Of a DNA stretch of 64,000 bases, positions 9,055-18,335 are shown piece by piece (within the stretch, counting starts at the first letter, position 1; each line of letters starts with the position of its first letter). The translations under genes were made by a program, and so were the position numbers. The notes beneath the pieces were generated by a model. The model saw nothing but the letters and a program-made list of their open reading frames with translations, did not search any database and was not told the DNA's origin. Source of the DNA: Pyxidicoccus caerfyrddinensis (GTDB taxonomy: Bacteria > Myxococcota > Myxococcia > Myxococcales > Myxococcaceae); NCBI RefSeq assembly GCF_010894405.1, contig NZ_JAAIYA010000001.1:803065-867064 (forward strand), in the 5' to 3' direction.

Positions 9055-9648
9055 ATGAAGACCAAGGCCGCGCCACCGCTGGCCCTGCTCCAGGGGCGGA
9101 AGACACTGCCGCTCATCGAGGCCTACTTCGAGCTGAACCACCTGAAGCAGCTCTTCCGTCAGGGATGGCTGCGCGTCGGAATCCCGCCGGAGCGGTGCGA
9201 GAGCGTGGCGGAGCACTCGCTCTTCGTCGCGCTGCTGGGCCTGTTCGTCGCGGATGGCTTCTTCCCCGAGGCGGACGCGTCGAAGGTGGTCCGCATCGCG
9301 CTGCTGCACGACCTGGGCGAAGCGTACGCGGGAGACATCACCCCGCATGACGGCGTGGACAAGAAGGCCAAGCACGCACTGGAGCGGCGCGCCGTGGAGA
9401 CCATCTTCGGCAAGCTGCCGCGCGCCGCGGAGTACCTGGCGCTGTGGGACGAGTACGAGCACGGCACCTCCTTCGAGGCGCGGCTGGTGCGTCAGCTGGA
9501 CAGGCTGGAGATGGGCCTGCAGGCGTGCGTCTATGAGCACCAGGGCATGGGTGACCTCTCCCAGTTCTACGCCTCGGTGGAGAAGGCGCTGGAGGCCCCC
9601 GAGCTGCGCGCCGTGCTGGCGGAGCTGGAGGCTCTGCGGCCCGCGTGA
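9055..9648 (+). CDS. HD-domain phosphohydrolase (YfbR/HDDC2-like)
   Basis: A 197-residue cytoplasmic protein of the HD superfamily. The metal-binding residues are visible in the usual order: AEHS (His54), LLHDLGE (His85, Asp86) and RQLDRLEM (Asp149), after an N-terminal LRVGI strand. Length and spacing match YfbR/HDDC2-type 5'-deoxynucleotidases, which remove phosphate from deoxynucleoside monophosphates in nucleotide salvage. That substrate is an inference from the family. The gene runs divergently from the lytic transglycosylase, about 160 bp away. The ATG at 9055 gives a normal N-terminus (MKTKAAPP). Confidence 0.85.
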   Translation: MKTKAAPPLALLQGRKTLPLIEAYFELNHLKQLFRQGWLRVGIPPERCESVAEHSLFVALLGLFVADGFFPEADASKVVRIALLHDLGEAYAGDITPHDGVDKKAKHALERRAVETIFGKLPRAAEYLALWDEYEHGTSFEARLVRQLDRLEMGLQACVYEHQGMGDLSQFYASVEKALEAPELRAVLAELEALRPA

Positions 9649-9818
9649 GCCCTGCCCTGCCCCGCCTCATTCAAGGCGCGAGTGGGGCCGCAGAAAGGAA
9701 CTCTCCACTCCGCGTCTATCTGGCGCCACCGCCTCGACTGCTGACGCCACCTCCGCCGTACCTGCCAAGGGGCGGCCAGGCACGGCGAGCCGGGAGCCCC
9801 ACCGCAATCGCGCGCACT

Positions 9819-9984
9819 CCGGCAGGAGGCGCTCGAAAAAGAGTGGCTCGCTCCGAAGCGTCAGGAGGCCTGGTCGGCGCGTGCCCCTGAATCATGAGGA
9901 CCGGCAGGAGGCGCTCGAAAAAGGAGCGGCTCGCTCCAAAACGTCAGCAGACCTCGTCGGCCTCGTGCCCCTGAATCGCGAGGA
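9819..9984. repeat. Two-copy tandem imperfect repeat, ~82-bp unit
   Basis: The first copy runs 9819-9900 and the second 9901-9984. Both start with CCGGCAGGAGGCGCTCGAAA, share GGCTCGCTCC and CGTCAG near the middle, and end in GTGCCCCTGAATC followed by GAGGA. The copies differ at scattered positions and by a few single-base indels. They lie in a gene-free stretch and have no mobile-element features. Confidence 0.8.
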
Positions 9985-10198
9985 CTCAGCGGACCGCACT
10001 CGCGAAGCGTGCGGAACGCGGAACGGTTCAGCCCCTGTGAGCGTGGCGAAGCGGGAGAAAGCAGGCCAGGCGTCGGCAGCCAGGGTCCCAGTCGAATCTG
10101 CGAAGCGGGAGAGGGAGGGCCCGGCCATGGGAGCCTACCTATCGGGAATGGCAGGCGCCCCAACCCGCCACGTCAGCCCCCTCCGGTAGAAGGGAATG

Positions 10199-10220
10199 GT
10201 GGAAGTAATATTCCTTCCAC
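10199..10220. promoter_or_regulatory. 22-bp palindrome, likely TetR operator
   Basis: Arms GTGGAAG and CTTCCAC flank an AATATT core; only one symmetric base pair breaks the dyad across 22 bp. The site is 40 bp before the TetR start codon, in an AT-rich patch that contains a TAATAT hexamer which could serve as a -10 box. Size and position are typical of an autoregulatory TetR operator. Confidence 0.65.
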
Positions 10221-10259
10221 GGGACGGCCGCCCCGGAAGGGGGGCAGGAGGGGTCGGGG

Positions 10260-11456
10260 ATGGGGTTCGCGGAGCATTACCTCGCGGGGATGATGCAGAG
10301 CTCGGCGGAGGTGCTGGGCCGGCATGGCTACGAGCACGTGAAGGCCGAGGACCTGGCCCGGTCCGTGGGGATGTCGGTGGGCAGCTTGTACCGGCGCTAC
10401 GGCAGCAAGCAGCACTTCGCCCGGACGGTGAGGACCTTCCACGAGGACACCTTCTGCCGGGAGGTGGACTGGGCCTTCTTCTGCAAGCACGGAGCGGACG
10501 GCGTCACCTTCCGCGAGGCCTTCTTCACCTTCTGGGATGCGCTGACGAACTGGGCGCTGGGGCTGCCCGGCCCTTTCGCCTTCGCCTTCCTGCACCGGCA
10601 CCCGGACGTCGAAGGGCAGCCGGCGCCCGGCAGTGCGGCGCGGGCGCTGGTGCGCGAGGTGCTCCTGAAGGGAGAGCAGGACGGGGCGCTGATGCCCGGC
10701 TGCGCCCGGGTGGGCGAGGCCCTGGTGTGGGGCACGCTGGCGGAGTGGGTGCGCGTGCTGACGGAGCGGAACGAAGAGGTCTACCGGAAGGACCTCCTCG
10801 CCTCGGCCGAGGCGCTCTGGCGCGCCCTGGCCAAATCGCAAGACTCCGGCGGCTCCCGCGGAAGCAGCACTCCTCCGGGGGCCGCTCCGCCAGAATCACC
10901 GATGAAGGAAGACGAATCCGACGCGCCACGGAATGGTGGCATCCCCCCTGGTGCCGAGCCGCAAGAGCAGCAGGTACCATTGGCCGATTCCAACGGCCAT
11001 CGTGGGAGCGGTCCATCGCGTGGCGTCGCATGGCCGGAACCACGGACGTCGGCGGAGTGCACTGCCGTCTCCCTCGCGGGCCGCGCTCCTCTTCCTGGAG
11101 CACCCGGCCCGAACCCCCGGTGTCGCCAACGCGCGCGCCAACCCCGGCTTCGTGCCATGGGAAGGGCCAGCAACCGTCCTGCACGCCATTCGAGTCCACG
11201 GAGTCCCGAGCAAAGCGCTCAGCCTGGATGGAGCCTGGCGGACCGGGACGAATCCTTCCTTCGACCATGGCGGGGCCACGGCAGGCGCCTCGCCTGCGTG
11301 GGCGTGGACGGACGTGTGCCGTTTCTTTCCGCGCCCTGCATCAGCCGAACCAGCGGCCCGAGGGCGGCGCGAAGACGCGGACGCGCTCGTAGAGGGATGC
11401 GGGGAGGCGAGCACGGATGGTGGCCTGGACCTCCTCCGGGCTGTGGGCCTGGCTGA
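10260..11456 (+). CDS. TetR-family regulator with an abnormal C-terminal run-on
   Basis: Residues 1-195 form a complete TetR-type repressor. The helix-turn-helix lies at about residues 25-50 (VKAEDLARSVGMSVGSLYRRYGS is the recognition region, with the family-typical LYRRYGSK). A helical ligand-binding domain ends near LLASAEALWRALAKS. Family members stop here at about 190-210 residues. In this window the frame stays open for about 200 more codons, Ser/Pro/Gly/Arg-rich, with third-position GC well below that of neighbouring genes. Its last 115 bp overlap the convergent MBL gene. The natural stop has therefore probably been lost, or the region is non-coding run-on, so a functional end near 10850 is likely. 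GGAGGGG precedes the ATG, and a palindromic operator lies just upstream. No obvious target gene is adjacent, so it may mainly control itself. Confidence 0.7.
   Translation: MGFAEHYLAGMMQSSAEVLGRHGYEHVKAEDLARSVGMSVGSLYRRYGSKQHFARTVRTFHEDTFCREVDWAFFCKHGADGVTFREAFFTFWDALTNWALGLPGPFAFAFLHRHPDVEGQPAPGSAARALVREVLLKGEQDGALMPGCARVGEALVWGTLAEWVRVLTERNEEVYRKDLLASAEALWRALAKSQDSGGSRGSSTPPGAAPPESPMKEDESDAPRNGGIPPGAEPQEQQVPLADSNGHRGSGPSRGVAWPEPRTSAECTAVSLAGRAPLPGAPGPNPRCRQRARQPRLRAMGRASNRPARHSSPRSPEQSAQPGWSLADRDESFLRPWRGHGRRLACVGVDGRVPFLSAPCISRTSGPRAARRRGRARRGMRGGEHGWWPGPPPGCGPG
10850..11340. other. Low-coding-signal stretch under the TetR run-on
   Basis: About 490 bp in which no frame shows the codon bias of neighbouring genes. 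The forward frame continuous with TetR is open but reads as low-complexity Ser/Pro/Arg. Reverse-strand frames are open too but match nothing recognisable. It is best regarded as intergenic unless protein data say otherwise. Confidence 0.5.
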
Positions 11457-12189
11457 AGTGCATCAGCACCAGCGCCTCGTTGCGGAAGAGGTCGGCGCGG
11501 GCGGCGAGCTCGTCCAGGTGGAGGTGCCAGCGCTCCTGCGCGTCCTGCACGGTGTGTCGCGCGTCCACGAAGGTGCACTCGATGATGAGGACGCGTGAGT
11601 CGAGCACGGACGGCTCCGTCTCCAGCACCCGCGAGAGTGTGTCGGTGGCATAGGCCAGTTCGAGCCGGTCCACCTCGTCGAGGAGGTTCTCTCCCGCCTG
11701 CCTGCGTCGGGCGATCTCCTGCGGCGGGAGGCCGTGGAACTCGGGCCGCAGCTTGGAGATGCGCCGGAGGAACTGGTAGCCGAGCGATGGCACCGGGTGG
11801 TGCGTGCGGAAGGCGCGCACGTGCAGGCCATGCCCGAGCGCGTGGACGTCGCCTGGGCGCAGGGGGACGGTGTGCACCTCCATGGAGGTGTGGTGCAGGC
11901 GGGACAGCACCGCGAGGGCCTCCTGCACGGGCGCCTCGATTTCGGCGGGGAGGAAGACTTGCGGAGGCCCCTTGCCGATGAGCCGGCGGATGCCGAGCAG
12001 CGAGCCGAGGCCGCTGGCATGGTCCGGGTGGGCATGGCTGAGGAAGATGCGGTCCGTCCCGGCGAAGGAGCGGATGGGCACGCCCACGTCCAGCACCGAG
12101 TCCAACTCCGGCACCTGGAGAGAGGTGTACACGCCGCCGACGGAGATTCCGCGAACGGTATAGGGACCCGCCTGGACCTCGGTGAGCAT
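11341..12189 (-). CDS. MBL-fold metallo-hydrolase (RNase Z-like)
   Basis: A 282-residue cytoplasmic protein with the metallo-beta-lactamase motif LSHAHPDHASGL (residues about 50-61, HxHxDH) and the strand-forming ends expected of the fold. A later ATDT and a terminal ALVLMHFSQAHS segment supply further metal ligands, as in RNase Z/ElaC-type and arylsulfatase-like enzymes. tRNA 3' processing is possible but not demonstrated; many myxobacterial members are uncharacterised. ATG at 12189 was chosen because it lies eight bases past the stop of the upstream gene; an in-frame ATG at 12225 would overlap that gene. It is last in a three-gene minus-strand run (old yellow enzyme, Cys-rich protein, this gene). 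Confidence 0.8.
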   Translation of the reverse strand: MLTEVQAGPYTVRGISVGGVYTSLQVPELDSVLDVGVPIRSFAGTDRIFLSHAHPDHASGLGSLLGIRRLIGKGPPQVFLPAEIEAPVQEALAVLSRLHHTSMEVHTVPLRPGDVHALGHGLHVRAFRTHHPVPSLGYQFLRRISKLRPEFHGLPPQEIARRRQAGENLLDEVDRLELAYATDTLSRVLETEPSVLDSRVLIIECTFVDARHTVQDAQERWHLHLDELAARADLFRNEALVLMHFSQAHSPEEVQATIRARLPASLYERVRVFAPPSGRWFG

Positions 12190-12197
12190 CCGCCCGC

Positions 12198-12614
12198 TTA
12201 TTGCGCGACGGGCTGGCAGCCGCAACCGCAGTCGTTGAAGAAGGGCTCCTGGCCGGCGTCACAGACGAAGCGGATGGCCGCGCACCGGTCCGGGTCCTTC
12301 GAGACGTAGCTCAGGTTGGGGTCGTTGAAGTCGCAGCCCTTCTTCTGCTGGGTGCCGCCGTCCTCGCCCTGCACGCTTTCATCGGGCGAGGCGGTACAGA
12401 CGCCGGCACAGTCGGCGCCGCCGTTGTTCGGGTCGCAGTCGTCGTTGGGGTCGTCCACGCAGGAATATCCGTCGGGACACCCGATGCCGGCGAAGCCGCC
12501 ACAGGCGGGGCGCGGGGGCGCGGCGGACTCGGGCTCCTGGGCGGAGGCGATGCCCACGGGCACGGCGAGGCAGGCGGCTGCCAGGATGGCGAGCTTCTTC
12601 GCGGCGAGGGTCAT
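12198..12614 (-). CDS. Secreted Cys-rich protein of a myxobacterial family
   Basis: A 138-residue exported protein with a signal peptide of about 25 residues (cleavage after GIASA). The mature part holds about twelve cysteines in two clusters. The first has the form CGGFAGIGCPDGYSCVDDP followed by DDCDPNNGGADCAGVC, a recurring extracellular motif of myxobacterial lipoproteins that resembles Kazal/EGF-like disulfide folds. The second ends the chain as FVCDAGQEPFFNDCGCGC. No catalytic residues are evident. It is probably disulfide-stabilised in the periplasm or outside the cell; protease inhibition is only a guess from the Kazal-like look. It sits between the old yellow enzyme and MBL genes with gaps of 37 and 8 bp. 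Confidence 0.8.
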   Translation of the reverse strand: MTLAAKKLAILAAACLAVPVGIASAQEPESAAPPRPACGGFAGIGCPDGYSCVDDPNDDCDPNNGGADCAGVCTASPDESVQGEDGGTQQKKGCDFNDPNLSYVSKDPDRCAAIRFVCDAGQEPFFNDCGCGCQPVAQ

Positions 12615-12651
12615 GCGTGGCTCCTTGGAGGTGGGTGCATCAAGCGAGGAA

Positions 12652-13719
<1,068 letters not shown>

Positions 13720-13787
13720 CTATCCTCCACGGGGCGTGGACATGGGAAGCGCACGTGCCGGTGGGATGCTCGCGATGGGTTCAGGTG

Positions 13788-13979
13788 ATGCTCGTACCCT
13801 GCATGCTGCTCATCGCGGCGTGCGCGGGCACCCCGGACAGAGGGGCGGCTGGGAGGTACGGGTTCGATTCAGCGTCCGCGGGGTGCAGGCAGAACCCGGG
13901 GCTGTGTGCTCGCATGGCCGGCGAGGAAGCGGTGCTCCCCGGGGTGCTCACCTGTCTTCAGGTCGAGCCGAGCACCTGA
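13788..13979 (+). pseudogene. Truncated lipoprotein gene (5' fragment)
   Basis: A 63-codon frame starts with a lipoprotein signal (MLVPCMLLIAAC, Cys at the lipobox), followed by a Cys-containing segment (FDSASAGCRQNPGLCARM) of the type that opens longer myxobacterial lipoproteins. It then stops after MAGEEAVLP and a short unrelated tail. The expected 150-200-residue remainder is absent; the sequence runs into the 3' end of the convergent DKNYY gene, overlapping it by about 20 bp. I read it as a gene cut off by the rearrangement that brought its neighbour in. It could still make a short lipoprotein. No strong ribosome-binding site is visible. Confidence 0.45.
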
Positions 13980-16411
13980 CCTTGGAAGAACCCGTGGTGC
14001 GCGTCGCGCGCGTAGCCGTCTTGAAGCACTTCGAAGGTCGCGCGCTCGGCCTCCAGCTCCTGGTCGCGCCAGCGCAAGACGCCATTCACCCGCAGGTAGC
14101 CCTCGCCCAGGACCTCGAGCGCACCATTCCCACCCAGCGTGAAGGGCGCGAAGCCGTACGAGAGCGACCAGACGTGGGTGGCATCGCGTGCAAGGCCATG
14201 CCTGGCGAGAACTTCGAACGTCTCCACATCGGCACCGTCGAGACGGTTCATGCCGCGGTAGACGGATTCGCCGTCGGTGGCGCACCCGCCGCCCAGCGTT
14301 CGGAATGCGGATGGAGCAACGTCGGCCAGCGCCTGGCCAGAATAGAAGACACGTTGCGCGTCGCGCGCGTACCCCTCTGAGAGCACCTCGAAGGTGCGAA
14401 CATCGGCGTCTCGCAGCGGATGACTGCCGTAGTAGACGCGGTGCGCGTCCCGAGCAAAGCCATGGCCCAGGGGCTCGAAGCTGTGCGCGTCGGCCGCCAG
14501 CACATGACAGTCGCGGAAGCAAAGCACCTGGCTGCCATCGGTGCCGAAGTACGCGTCGAGCGCCCGGAGTCGGGCCGAAGAGAGCGCGTTCAAGCGCTGT
14601 CGTTGTTCGTCAGAGAAGTAGCGCTGAGGCTTCTGAAAGGAGGACGCGCCCAGGAAGAGCCGGAGACGGTCCCTGCCGTAGCCGCCATGCGGTTGCCCGA
14701 TAGTGTGTGAGTAGCGATCGACGTAGTCACCCGGCAGGACTTCGAAGCTGGCGACGTCAACGTCTGTCATGAGCTGCCCCTGGCAGAACAGTCGGGTGCC
14801 ATCGGTCGCGTACATGTCGCTCAAGACACGCACGTCAGCGCCGGACAGTCCCTCGAGCTCCAGGCTCCGCCAGAAGACTCGCCGCCCATCGGTGGCGTGA
14901 AAGCGGCCGATGACGCGAAAGCTCGCGGCGTCGGCGTCGGGCAGCACGCCACCGCAGGGTTCATACGACGGCATCTTGAGACTCTCGGTGGCCAGCACGT
15001 AGGAATATGCGCGTTTCCCATCACGGGCGAAGCCATGGCCGAGTGACTGAAATGACGCAGGGTCGGCGCCAGCGACGACCGAGCCGTGGAAGTACACCAG
15101 CACGTCGTTCGCGGCGTACCCATGTCCCAAGCAGCGCAAGGCCCCCAAGTCCTGCACTTCGACCCTGGCATACCCTCCCCCCACCAGTGCGAACGTCGAC
15201 GGCATCACGCCGTGCAGTTCCTTGTGAAACCAGATGCGCTGGCCATCAGTGAATGCACCCTCACCGAGAGGTCTGAAGCGCGCGGTGTCCACCCCTGGCA
15301 GCGGAGCGCCGTTGAGAAACACGGTCTTCGCGTCGCGCGAGAATGCCGCGGAGAACGCCGTGAACGACGCGGGGTCGGCCCCCGGCAGCATTTCGTAACT
15401 CGACCAATCGGTGTGGTCGCTGAACTGCCGCTCCTCGCGATAGACGTGCGCGAGGTCCGCCAGGAAAGTCACGCCATCGTGGTGGGCGACGTGTCGAAAC
15501 GAGGCCGCGTGGCCGTCGACGGTGGAGCCCTCGTGGAAGACCTGCTCGGCGTCCTTGGCGAAGTCGTGACCGAGGCTCTCCAGAGAGCTGGCATCGGCGC
15601 CTTCGACGGGCCGCGAGCAATAGAAGACGGTGTACCCGTCGTGGGCATAGCGCCCATCGAGGGCCACGAATTCTCCGACCCTTTCGGTTTCGATGGCGTT
15701 GGGCTCGCTCTGAATGAACCAGAACACCCGGTCCCGGTCGCGCGCGAAGTATGACGACAGGGCCCCGGTGGGGGGCGTGAGAACCTGGAACGTCGCGGCG
15801 TCGATGTCGTCGAGACGGGAGGCACCGGCGTAGAGATACGAGCCGTCGGTGACCAACCCCGGCGCGAGCAGACGGGCATGCTTGACGTCGAATCCCTCGA
15901 CGCCCTCTCCCTCGAACAGCAGTTCGTCGCCGTTCACTGCGTAGTGTTCGTCGAGGACTCGAAATCGCGAGACCTGGGTGGAGATGACCTGGAGCCCAGG
16001 CCGAGACAGGTACACGAGGTCGCCATCGGTGGCGTAGGGACCGGCGAGCACGCGAAAGCGTTCCACGTTCGCGGGCTGCACCGGAAGTGGCTCGGTTCGC
16101 TGATAGACGCGCGCCGCATCGCGCGAGAGGCCAGCCGCCGGGTCGACGACGACGAAGGTCGGGGCATCGGCGCCGTCAATGCGGCTTTCGCCAAAGAACA
16201 CACTGCGAGCATCTCGGCCGTAGGCAGCGCCGAAGGGCCTGTCGCTCCCAGCCAGGAAGACAAATGACGTGGCATCGGCATCGACGAGCGGGGCGGCCCG
16301 CAGATACACGTGCCTGCCGTCGCTGGAATAGGGGCCGCCAAGTGCCTTGAAGCTCGCGGCATCGGCCAGAATGGCGACGCCCCGGTAGAAGATGCGCGTG
16401 GTGGAATTCAT
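13958..16411 (-). CDS. DKNYY-repeat protein
   Basis: An 817-residue protein made almost wholly of about twenty imperfect repeats of 33-40 residues. Each repeat has the pattern F-x-VL-x3-YA-x-D-x2-HV-Y/F-x5-L-x2-AD-x2-S, which fits the DKNYY family (for example FARDAHRVYYGSHPLRDAD and YARDAQRVFYSGQALADVA). No signal peptide, membrane span or enzymatic domain is seen. DKNYY repeats form beta-rich solenoid-like structures of unknown role; some members occur near polymorphic toxin systems. GC and codon bias look lower than in the flanking deformylase and ferritin-like genes, hinting at transfer. The start at 16411 (MNSTTRIFYRG) is preferred over 16426 since the repeat begins immediately. It abuts a truncated lipoprotein gene at its 3' end. 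Confidence 0.8.
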   Translation of the reverse strand: MNSTTRIFYRGVAILADAASFKALGGPYSSDGRHVYLRAAPLVDADATSFVFLAGSDRPFGAAYGRDARSVFFGESRIDGADAPTFVVVDPAAGLSRDAARVYQRTEPLPVQPANVERFRVLAGPYATDGDLVYLSRPGLQVISTQVSRFRVLDEHYAVNGDELLFEGEGVEGFDVKHARLLAPGLVTDGSYLYAGASRLDDIDAATFQVLTPPTGALSSYFARDRDRVFWFIQSEPNAIETERVGEFVALDGRYAHDGYTVFYCSRPVEGADASSLESLGHDFAKDAEQVFHEGSTVDGHAASFRHVAHHDGVTFLADLAHVYREERQFSDHTDWSSYEMLPGADPASFTAFSAAFSRDAKTVFLNGAPLPGVDTARFRPLGEGAFTDGQRIWFHKELHGVMPSTFALVGGGYARVEVQDLGALRCLGHGYAANDVLVYFHGSVVAGADPASFQSLGHGFARDGKRAYSYVLATESLKMPSYEPCGGVLPDADAASFRVIGRFHATDGRRVFWRSLELEGLSGADVRVLSDMYATDGTRLFCQGQLMTDVDVASFEVLPGDYVDRYSHTIGQPHGGYGRDRLRLFLGASSFQKPQRYFSDEQRQRLNALSSARLRALDAYFGTDGSQVLCFRDCHVLAADAHSFEPLGHGFARDAHRVYYGSHPLRDADVRTFEVLSEGYARDAQRVFYSGQALADVAPSAFRTLGGGCATDGESVYRGMNRLDGADVETFEVLARHGLARDATHVWSLSYGFAPFTLGGNGALEVLGEGYLRVNGVLRWRDQELEAERATFEVLQDGYARDAHHGFFQGQVLGST

Positions 16412-16537
16412 GGTCGGTTGCGGCACCCCTGGCTCGTTCGATCGGCCGACGCTTCACGGGGCAACGCGGCCGGATGCCACGTACGCGGCGCACTTCAGAC
16501 TCCCAGCCGAGCTGCGGATGGAGCGAGGCCTGAAGCC

Positions 16538-17140
16538 CTACCCCTTCCGCTCAGGCAACCCGAGCGCCGCGCGAAGCTCCGCGGTGCTGCGTCCCGCCTG
16601 ATGGCGGCGGTGGTTGTCCGCCGTGGTGAAGCTCCGCGACTCCATCCGGTCGATGTAGAGCGTGCCATCCAGGTGATCCAGCTCGTGCTGGAGGATGCGC
16701 GCATACCAGCCCTTCGCGCTCACCGTCACCGGCTGGCCGTGCTCGTTCAGCGCCTCCACGCGCACGCCTCGCGCCCTCGCCACCAACGCCGCGAAGCCGC
16801 TCACGCTCAGGCAGCCTTCGTGGAACTCCGCGGGCGTCGGGTCCTCCACCACGAGCTTCGGGTTGATGAGCACGTGGAACGCCACCGGAGCCCGCTCGCG
16901 AGATGCCAGGTCCGCGGGGGACACGCCAGCTTGGTACTCCGCCCGGTCCTCCACCACCACCAGGCGCAGGCCCACACCCACCTGCGGCGCCGCGAGCCCC
17001 ACGCCGGGCGCGTCCCGCATCGTGTCCCGCATCAGCCCGATGAGGCGCTGCACCTCGGGACTGGCAATCTCCTCTGGAGTCAAATCCCGCGCCTTCTGCC
17101 GCAGCACCGGCTCCCCTGCCTGGATGATCTTGAGCACCAT
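16538..17140 (-). CDS. def: Peptide deformylase
   Basis: A 200-residue deformylase that removes the formyl group from the N-terminal methionine of new proteins using a metal ion. All three family motifs are present: GVGLAAPQ (46-53), EGCLSV (108-113, metal ligand Cys110) and QHELDHLDG (151-159, His152, catalytic Glu153, His156). The length is slightly above the usual 170 because of a C-terminal tail. No methionyl-tRNA formyltransferase gene (fmt), the usual neighbour, is adjacent. It follows the ferritin-like gene by 33 bp on the minus strand. Because fmt is not beside it, this may be one of several deformylases in the genome. Confidence 0.95.
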   Translation of the reverse strand: MVLKIIQAGEPVLRQKARDLTPEEIASPEVQRLIGLMRDTMRDAPGVGLAAPQVGVGLRLVVVEDRAEYQAGVSPADLASRERAPVAFHVLINPKLVVEDPTPAEFHEGCLSVSGFAALVARARGVRVEALNEHGQPVTVSAKGWYARILQHELDHLDGTLYIDRMESRSFTTADNHRRHQAGRSTAELRAALGLPERKG

Positions 17141-17173
17141 GCGCCCACGCTACAGGGCCAACGGCCATGCCCG

Positions 17174-17926
17174 CTACGCTCCCGCGGCGCTCCGTCGCTC
17201 CACCCACGCCCGCGCCGGCGCGGTGTCCACTCCGAAGCGTTCCAGTCCCGGGAAGACCACGTCCTGCAAGGCCTTCACGAAGGTCTCCCGCTTGCGCGCA
17301 TGCGGCAGCACCCCGTGCTTCAGCAACGCGAGGCTCTCCTCCTCCGGGCTCCCCGGTGCGAAGAGGCGCGGCGACGCAGTGCCCTCCAGCATCGCCGGCA
17401 CATGGCCCGCCAGGAAGCCCACCGGCCCCCGCTCGTGCTCGTGTGACAGCCACGCCCAGCCCAGCCGGCTGTGCGCCACCTCGTCCCGGAGGATGTCGCG
17501 CAGCACCGCGCGCACCCGGGGCGGCCCGTCCGGAACCAGCAGCGTCGTCAGCACCGCCGTGCTCTCCGTCTCGGTGATGCAGCAGGCGGCGACCACCTCG
17601 TAGAGCACCTGCTCGCGCAGCGGCAGCGCGGGCGGCGCCACCTCCTCCACAGCCTGCGGAACGGGAGGCATCTCCGCCTGGCCGTACTCCCGCGCGAGCC
17701 GCTCACACATGCCCGCGTGGCGTCGCTCGTCCTCCGCCGCGCGACGGGCGAGCGAGACGAGCGGCTCGGGAGCACCGAGCCCCGCGAGCCGCTCCGCCAG
17801 CCGGGCGAAGCGCAGCTCCGCGTCCAGCTCCACCTGCCTGCGGAACGTCCACGCCTCCGCGACGAGCCGCCGCACCTGGTCCGGCAGCAGCTCCAGCTTC
17901 GTGTCGCTCACCTTCCGGAAGTCCAT
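17174..17926 (-). CDS. Ferritin-like (di-iron four-helix) protein
   Basis: A 250-residue, mostly helical protein with the spaced di-iron ligand pattern of the ferritin-like superfamily. A Glu occurs in the first helices (VELDAELRF), then EDERRHAGM, a Glu pair in ITETES, and RDEVAHSRLG. Two E-x2-H units in helices 2 and 4 suggest a real di-iron site. It resembles uncharacterised myxobacterial ferritin-like proteins rather than bacterioferritin or ferritin, which are shorter. Activity could be oxidation/hydroxylation or iron handling. It starts at ATG 17926 and probably shares a transcript with the peptide deformylase gene downstream. Confidence 0.75.
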   Translation of the reverse strand: MDFRKVSDTKLELLPDQVRRLVAEAWTFRRQVELDAELRFARLAERLAGLGAPEPLVSLARRAAEDERRHAGMCERLAREYGQAEMPPVPQAVEEVAPPALPLREQVLYEVVAACCITETESTAVLTTLLVPDGPPRVRAVLRDILRDEVAHSRLGWAWLSHEHERGPVGFLAGHVPAMLEGTASPRLFAPGSPEEESLALLKHGVLPHARKRETFVKALQDVVFPGLERFGVDTAPARAWVERRSAAGA

Positions 17927-18335
17927 CGCGGCCCCGATTCATCCCGGGCGGGATTCGCCCATGCACGGTGAGAAGCTCCGGGCACGATACTCCAGATGTC
18001 ATCGCCCCCGTTTCCCGCGGCCGTGATTCCCATCCGTCCCGGGTCGTAGGTCGCGAGGCGGAGGGCCCTCCCTCGCGAGGACGAGGTGCCCTCTCGGGCC
18101 TGCGGCCGAGGTCTTCTCTTCGCGTCGGTGGCACGCTCCGGCGCGTGGCGAAGCGTCCGACAATGCACGCACACCTCCTGGGGAAATGGCGGGGACTCCA
18201 CGCAATGTCGCGGCGCATCAGCCGTAGCCTCCGTGGAAGACGCCCCACGGGTATGCTCGCGAGCAGCGCAGGGCCGGCGCGAAGCCCCACCGCAGCCGGG
18301 GCCGAGGCGATGCTCCAGGGAGCGTGGGAGTAGCA
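17927..18335. other. Gene-free divergent spacer
   Basis: About 400 bp lie between the divergent ferritin-like and TonB-like genes. No tRNA, repeat array or convincing coding sequence is present; a forward frame from 17968 is Arg/Ser/Gly-rich and lacks coding bias. The palindrome CCTCGCGAGG near 18073 and GGGCCC-type inverted repeats nearby could form RNA structure. Promoters for both flanking genes should lie here, but I could not pick convincing boxes. Confidence 0.5.

Larger units (their letters stand above)
9649..10259. other. Gene-free spacer with repeats and operator
   Basis: About 610 bp lie between the HD protein and the TetR gene with no convincing coding sequence: frames here are open only because of high GC. 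The stretch holds a tandem imperfect repeat (9819-9984), a second short direct repeat GCGAAGCGGGAGA at 10046-10058 and 10100-10112 (54 bp apart), and a palindromic operator at 10199-10220. It may be a relic of lost genes. Confidence 0.6.

Noticed and set aside
13855-13875. GGTTCGATTC resembling a tRNA T-arm
   Set aside because: It is a coding part of the lipoprotein fragment (YGFDS), and no acceptor, D or anticodon arms surround it.
17968-18333. 121-codon forward frame before the TonB-like gene
   Set aside because: Arg/Ser/Gly-rich, no coding bias and no ribosome-binding site; it ends just before the real start of the next gene.
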